Translations under genes and position numbers: made by a program
Part shown: one piece after another, positions 38,276 through 41,184 of the stretch
How the letters are laid out: every line of letters begins with the position of its first letter
Numbering within the stretch: position 1 is the first letter of the stretch
Origin: an uncultured Candidatus Nemicrothrix sp.
Lineage (GTDB): Bacteria > Actinomycetota > Acidimicrobiia > Acidimicrobiales > Acidimicrobilacustridaceae
Assembly: GCA_903867185.1 (NCBI GenBank)
Contig: CAIPQK010000201.1
Span: 1-41,184 of the forward strand
DNA length: 41,184 bases
Direction: 5' to 3'
Notes under the pieces: model-generated
Database searches by the model: none
The model's input: the letters and a program-made list of their open reading frames with translations, nothing else
What the model was told of the DNA's origin: nothing

Positions 38276-39828
38276 AGCGGGATATTCCCGTGCTTGCGAT
38301 GCGGAAGTTCTTCACGCTTGGACTTCAGCATCTCAAGACCAGCGATGACCTTCATGCGCGTGTCAGCAGGATCGATGACATCGTCGATAAAGCCGCGTTC
38401 GGCAGCGATATACGGATTCGCAAACCGCTCGGTGTAATCATCGATGAGTTCAGCGCGACGCTTTTCGGGATCGGCCGCACCTTGAATTTCGCGGCGATAC
38501 AGAATCTCGACAGCGCCATTGGGGCCCATAACCGCAAGTTCGGCCGATGGCCAAGCAAACGCGAGATCGGCACCAATCGACTTGGAGTTCATAACGACAT
38601 ATGCGCCGCCGTAGGCCTTACGAGTGATGACCTGAATGCGAGGAACAGTCGCTTCACAGAACGCGTAGAGCAACTTGGCACCGTGGCGGATGATGCCGCC
38701 GTATTCCTGATCGACACCGGGGAGGAAACCAGGAACGTCAACGAATGTCACGAGCGGAATATTGAACGCATCGCAAGTACGCACGAAACGTGCGCCCTTT
38801 TCTGCAGATTCAATGTCGAGCACGCCAGCAAGCACCATTGGCTGATTGCCGACAATGCCGACGGATTCACCATTGAGACGAGCGAATCCGCACACGATGG
38901 AACCAGCCCACCGCGGGAAGTATTCAAAGAAGTCGCCATCGTCAACGACTGATGCGATGACCTTCTTCATGTCGTAGGGAATATTCGGGCTGGCCGGCAT
39001 GATGTCGACCAGTTCGGGACAGCTGCGTTGCGGATCGTCGCCGGTCGGCATCGTTGGAGCTGTCTCAAGATTGTTCGACGGAAGGAACGAGAACAGATAC
39101 TTCACGTCGTCGAGACATGACTTCTCGTCTGGAGAAACGAATGTGGCCACACCCGACTTGCTCGCGTGTGACTTTGCGCCACCAAGTTCTTCGAGCGTGA
39201 CTTCTTCGCCGGTCACGGTCTTCACAACATCGGGACCGGTGATGAACATGTGCGAGGTTTCGTCGACCATGAAGATGAAATCGGTCATTGCGGGGCTGTA
39301 CACCGCGCCACCGGCGCATGGGCCGAGGATTACCGAGATCTGAGGAGTGACACCCGAAGCAAGAACGTTCCGATGGAAGATGCCGCCGTAACTGGCCAGC
39401 GACACCACGCCTTCCTGGATACGAGCACCAGCGCCATCGTTCAGACCAATAAGCGGAGCTCCAACAGAGAGAGCGAGGTCCATGACCTTGTGAATCTTTT
39501 CGGCGAAGACCTCGCCAAGTGCGCCACCAAACACCGTGAAGTCCTGCGAGAATACGAACACCTTGCGGCCGTCGATCGTTCCCCAACCGGTGACGACGCC
39601 ATCGGTGTAGGGGCGTTCTTCGATGCCACTTTCATGGGCACGGTGACGAGCGAGCATGTCGAGTTCGTGGAACGAACCCTCGTCCAAGAGGTAGTCGAGC
39701 CGCTCGCGGGCAAGCATCTTTCCCTTGGAATGCTGGCGTTCAACGGAACGCTCCGAACCGGCGTGAAGGGCTTGTTCTTTGAGCTCGGCCAGTTGGGCCA
39801 GGCGCTCGGTCATTGGGTGTTCAGACAT
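38272..39828 (-). CDS. pccB: Propionyl-CoA carboxylase beta subunit
   Basis: Carboxyltransferase half of an acyl-CoA carboxylase, most likely forming methylmalonyl-CoA from propionyl-CoA with a biotinylated alpha subunit encoded elsewhere. The 518 residues contain GKMLARERLDYLLDEGSF, VFVFSQDFTVFGGALGE, LNDGAGARIQEGV with the first oxyanion region, GPCAGGAVYSPAMTDFIFMV and, in the second half, FVDVPGFLPGVDQEYGGIIRHGA (in parts) and KAYGGAYVVMNSK. The start is ATG 39828, which has TAGTGT 7 bases upstream; an earlier frame start has no support. Propionyl-CoA is a product of the ethylmalonyl-CoA route, linking it to ecm. It is followed by accE. Confidence 0.95.
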   Translation of the reverse strand: MSEHPMTERLAQLAELKEQALHAGSERSVERQHSKGKMLARERLDYLLDEGSFHELDMLARHRAHESGIEERPYTDGVVTGWGTIDGRKVFVFSQDFTVFGGALGEVFAEKIHKVMDLALSVGAPLIGLNDGAGARIQEGVVSLASYGGIFHRNVLASGVTPQISVILGPCAGGAVYSPAMTDFIFMVDETSHMFITGPDVVKTVTGEEVTLEELGGAKSHASKSGVATFVSPDEKSCLDDVKYLFSFLPSNNLETAPTMPTGDDPQRSCPELVDIMPASPNIPYDMKKVIASVVDDGDFFEYFPRWAGSIVCGFARLNGESVGIVGNQPMVLAGVLDIESAEKGARFVRTCDAFNIPLVTFVDVPGFLPGVDQEYGGIIRHGAKLLYAFCEATVPRIQVITRKAYGGAYVVMNSKSIGADLAFAWPSAELAVMGPNGAVEILYRREIQGAADPEKRRAELIDDYTERFANPYIAAERGFIDDVIDPADTRMKVIAGLEMLKSKREELPHRKHGNIPL

Positions 39829-39835
39829 GGCGCCA

Positions 39836-39841
39836 ACACTA
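39836..39841 (-). promoter_or_regulatory. -10 hexamer (TAGTGT) of pccB-accE
   Basis: TAGTGT on the minus strand, 7 bases before ATG 39828. The 137-base gap to tatA holds this promoter and the tatA promoter, and nothing else I can see. Confidence 0.5.
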
Positions 39842-39911
39842 CCCAGCCCACGGTTGACCACCGGAATGCGCCGGTCCACTCACCGATAACCCGCAAACTC
39901 GTTCGGCGGTC

Positions 39912-39917
39912 TAGCCT
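39912..39917 (+). promoter_or_regulatory. Possible -10 hexamer (TAGCCT) of tatA
   Basis: TAGCCT lies 48 bases before ATG 39966, leaving a leader that includes the tatA ribosome binding site AAGGA. Confidence 0.4.
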
Positions 39918-39965
39918 TGTCTTCCACGCCCGTCGTCGCCGCTCTCGGCGCAGGAAGGACACCAC

Positions 39966-40172
39966 ATGGTGCTCGCTGAACTCATCGGTTGGGACATCGT
40001 CATTGTCCTCGCAATCATCGCCCTGCTTTTTGGTGGCGCCAAACTTCCAAAGCTCGCTCGATCGCTGGGTTCGGCCAAGGGTGAGTTTGAGAAGGGCCTC
40101 AAGGAAGGCGCTCCCGAGTCCAAGGCGACCGACGCCAAGGCCACTGAAGCCACCGACAAGACCGATTCCTGA
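39966..40172 (+). CDS. tatA: Twin-arginine translocase subunit TatA
   Basis: A 68-residue membrane protein that forms the translocating ring of the Tat system for folded proteins. It has the TatA/B layout: a short outer N-terminus, one membrane helix (about 9-22, IVIVLAIIALLFG), the hinge FGGAKLPKLARSLGSAKG (22-39), an amphipathic helix GEFEKGLKEG and a charged Asp/Glu/Lys/Thr tail. The short tail and FGxxKLP hinge favour TatA over TatB. ATG 39966 has AAGGA 6 bases upstream. It stands alone without tatC; a strong convergent hairpin follows at 40208. Tat exports cofactor-containing enzymes such as F420- or molybdopterin-dependent ones. Confidence 0.95.
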   Translation: MVLAELIGWDIVIVLAIIALLFGGAKLPKLARSLGSAKGEFEKGLKEGAPESKATDAKATEATDKTDS

Positions 40173-40207
40173 GATTCGCGCCGATTGGCGCTGACACCAG
40201 AACTGAC

Positions 40208-40236
40208 AACTGACCGGCCTTTGGGTCGGTCAGTTT
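40208..40236 (+). terminator. Bidirectional hairpin between tatA and the exonuclease gene
   Basis: AACTGACCGGCC pairs over 12 bases (one G-T) with GGTCGGTCAGTT around a TTTG loop, then TTT. It lies 35 bases after the tatA stop and overlaps the stop codon of the convergent exonuclease gene, so it can serve tatA and end the other transcript. Confidence 0.75.
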
Positions 40237-41108
40237 CGCGTCTGGGCCAACTTCTCGGCCCGCTCCACAAGACGCGGCGCGTCAATGCGTGCTGCGACTT
40301 CAGCAAGGTTTGCTTGCGGTCCCGTCCAGCGAAGTTCCTCGACCTTCGTGAATGTCGGTGCATCGGTCACAACGGTGGCGATCTTGCGAAACAACATCGC
40401 AAGTTCCATCTGTTCCTGCAACGTTGCCGCGAGTTTCGCCGCCCCTCGCACCTGGACATCCCAGGTCTCGGGGTCAGCGGGAATATTTTCGATATGTAAA
40501 TAGCGACCAAGAACTGTTGACGCCGACTTTGCCCCCCAACCAGGCAAACCGGGGAACCCGTCTGATGCATCGCCCATCAATGCGAGGTAATCGGGAATCG
40601 ATTCCGGTGGAACGCCAAACTTCTCAATCACGCCATCGTGATCGAACGTCTGACCTTTGCGACGATCGAACTGCACCACGCGAGTTCCGACCACACACTG
40701 GGCTAGATCTTTGTCGGGAGTGCAGATCAGCACCTGATCGACACTTTTATCGGCTGCAGCGCGTGCAGCAGCCGAACCCATGCCATCGTCGGCTTCGTGT
40801 TCGATCATTGAGAACACGGTGAAACCAGCAGCTTCCAACACCTCGTCGAGTAACGGAAACTGGTTGCCTAATTCAGGATCAAGATCTTCACCCGATTTGT
40901 AGCCATCCCACATGGCGTTGCGGAATGAATCCACCGTGCGATCAGTAGCGACGCCAACGTGAGTCGCCCCTTCATCGAGCATGTTGAACATTGACATCAC
41001 CACGCCGCGTGTCGCTGCAACCTCCATGCCATCGCCATTGACACGCGATGGAAGCGCAAAGTGATGCCGAAAGAGTTCGTATGTACCGTCGACCAGATGT
41101 ACCTGCAT
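40230..41108 (-). CDS. Stand-alone 5'-3' exonuclease (FEN/Pol I N-terminal type)
   Basis: A 292-residue flap-endonuclease-type nuclease without a polymerase domain. The metal-binding acids are visible: Asp7 in VHLVDGTYELFRHHF, EHEADDGMGSAAARAA in the middle and ICTPDKDLAQCV, followed by the helix-hairpin-helix GDASDGFPGLPGWGAKSAS that binds duplex DNA. This is the order seen in the 5'-nuclease domain of Pol I, so RNA-primer or flap removal and repair are likely. I start at ATG 41108, the family N-terminus; the frame stays open to 41141 without support. No -10 hexamer at the usual spacing was seen. Many actinobacteria have such a separate copy next to a full polA. Confidence 0.92.
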   Translation of the reverse strand: MQVHLVDGTYELFRHHFALPSRVNGDGMEVAATRGVVMSMFNMLDEGATHVGVATDRTVDSFRNAMWDGYKSGEDLDPELGNQFPLLDEVLEAAGFTVFSMIEHEADDGMGSAAARAAADKSVDQVLICTPDKDLAQCVVGTRVVQFDRRKGQTFDHDGVIEKFGVPPESIPDYLALMGDASDGFPGLPGWGAKSASTVLGRYLHIENIPADPETWDVQVRGAAKLAATLQEQMELAMLFRKIATVVTDAPTFTKVEELRWTGPQANLAEVAARIDAPRLVERAEKLAQTRN

Positions 41109-41184
41109 ACCCGCAGTCTCGTCTGAATCTGGGACCCACACCCGATCGCTGTTCGCGATTGCTGAACTCCGATTGACATGGTGG

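Overview
The window looks like ordinary chromosomal DNA of a mid-to-high-GC actinobacterium. The evidence is a mycothiol-type glycosyltransferase (MshA) beside a YbjN protein, a WhiB iron-sulfur regulator, Rex next to hemA, a GET3/ArsA ATPase pair, an F420-type luciferase-family oxidoreductase, an acyl-CoA carboxylase epsilon subunit and many leaderless genes. An Acidimicrobiia-like lineage is my best guess; that is an inference, since no rRNA is present. No insertion sequence, prophage, CRISPR array or resistance island was seen. Genes are packed, often with 1-13 base overlaps (GTGA/ATGA), and no stretch longer than about 200 bases lacks a gene. The longest gap is 4545-4732, which holds nothing convincing beyond the proC promoter at its edge.

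Layout. 1-1900 (minus): rex, a siroheme-synthase-type dehydrogenase and hemA (cut by the window edge), with a Rex-like operator on the rex promoter. 1960-7536: a membrane protein, a SAM hydrolase followed by a 29-residue membrane miniprotein, proC, mshA-ybjN, and a MoaD-like protein with a membrane protein. 7597-8762: histidine phosphatase and a YgjP-type metallopeptidase. 8772-12373 (minus): a four-gene glycan cassette (GT-C, GT2, YdjC deacetylase, methyltransferase). 12434-13880: tRNA-Lys with a terminator and a DsbB/thioredoxin-like redox pair. 13991-17293: two Usp proteins and a P-type ATPase. 17362-22719: dut/orn divergent pair, two MBL hydrolases, an MFS carrier, fxsA and whiB. 22829-26762: an NfeD-like protein, the two GET3/ArsA ATPases and an orphan receiver domain. 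26814-32169: tRNA-Pro, asd and ask (aspartate pathway), two membrane-anchored PPIase-like proteins, a peptidase-E-like protein and a degenerate methyltransferase. 32294-39828: acyl-CoA metabolism (hydroxybutyryl-CoA dehydrogenase, ethylmalonyl-CoA mutase, class III CoA-transferase, propionyl-CoA carboxylase beta and epsilon) with aat and an F420-type oxidoreductase in between. The window ends with tatA and a 5'-3' exonuclease.

The strongest window-wide signal is regulatory. At 20 gene or operon heads a TANNNT hexamer (8 of them exactly TAGCGT) lies 6-9 bases before an ATG/GTG, so these transcripts should be leaderless or nearly so. The pattern also corrects several start codons (rex, fxsA, ask, pccB, the receiver protein, the methyltransferase-like protein). 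Other points worth a look: a MoaD-like protein ending in Gly-Gly-Tyr-Ala, the SAM hydrolase/miniprotein pair, an internal ribosome binding site inside aspartokinase, and several enzyme-family members with apparently altered catalytic motifs. I found no clearly unprecedented multi-gene system. The glycan cassette and the miniprotein are the best candidates for something undescribed.
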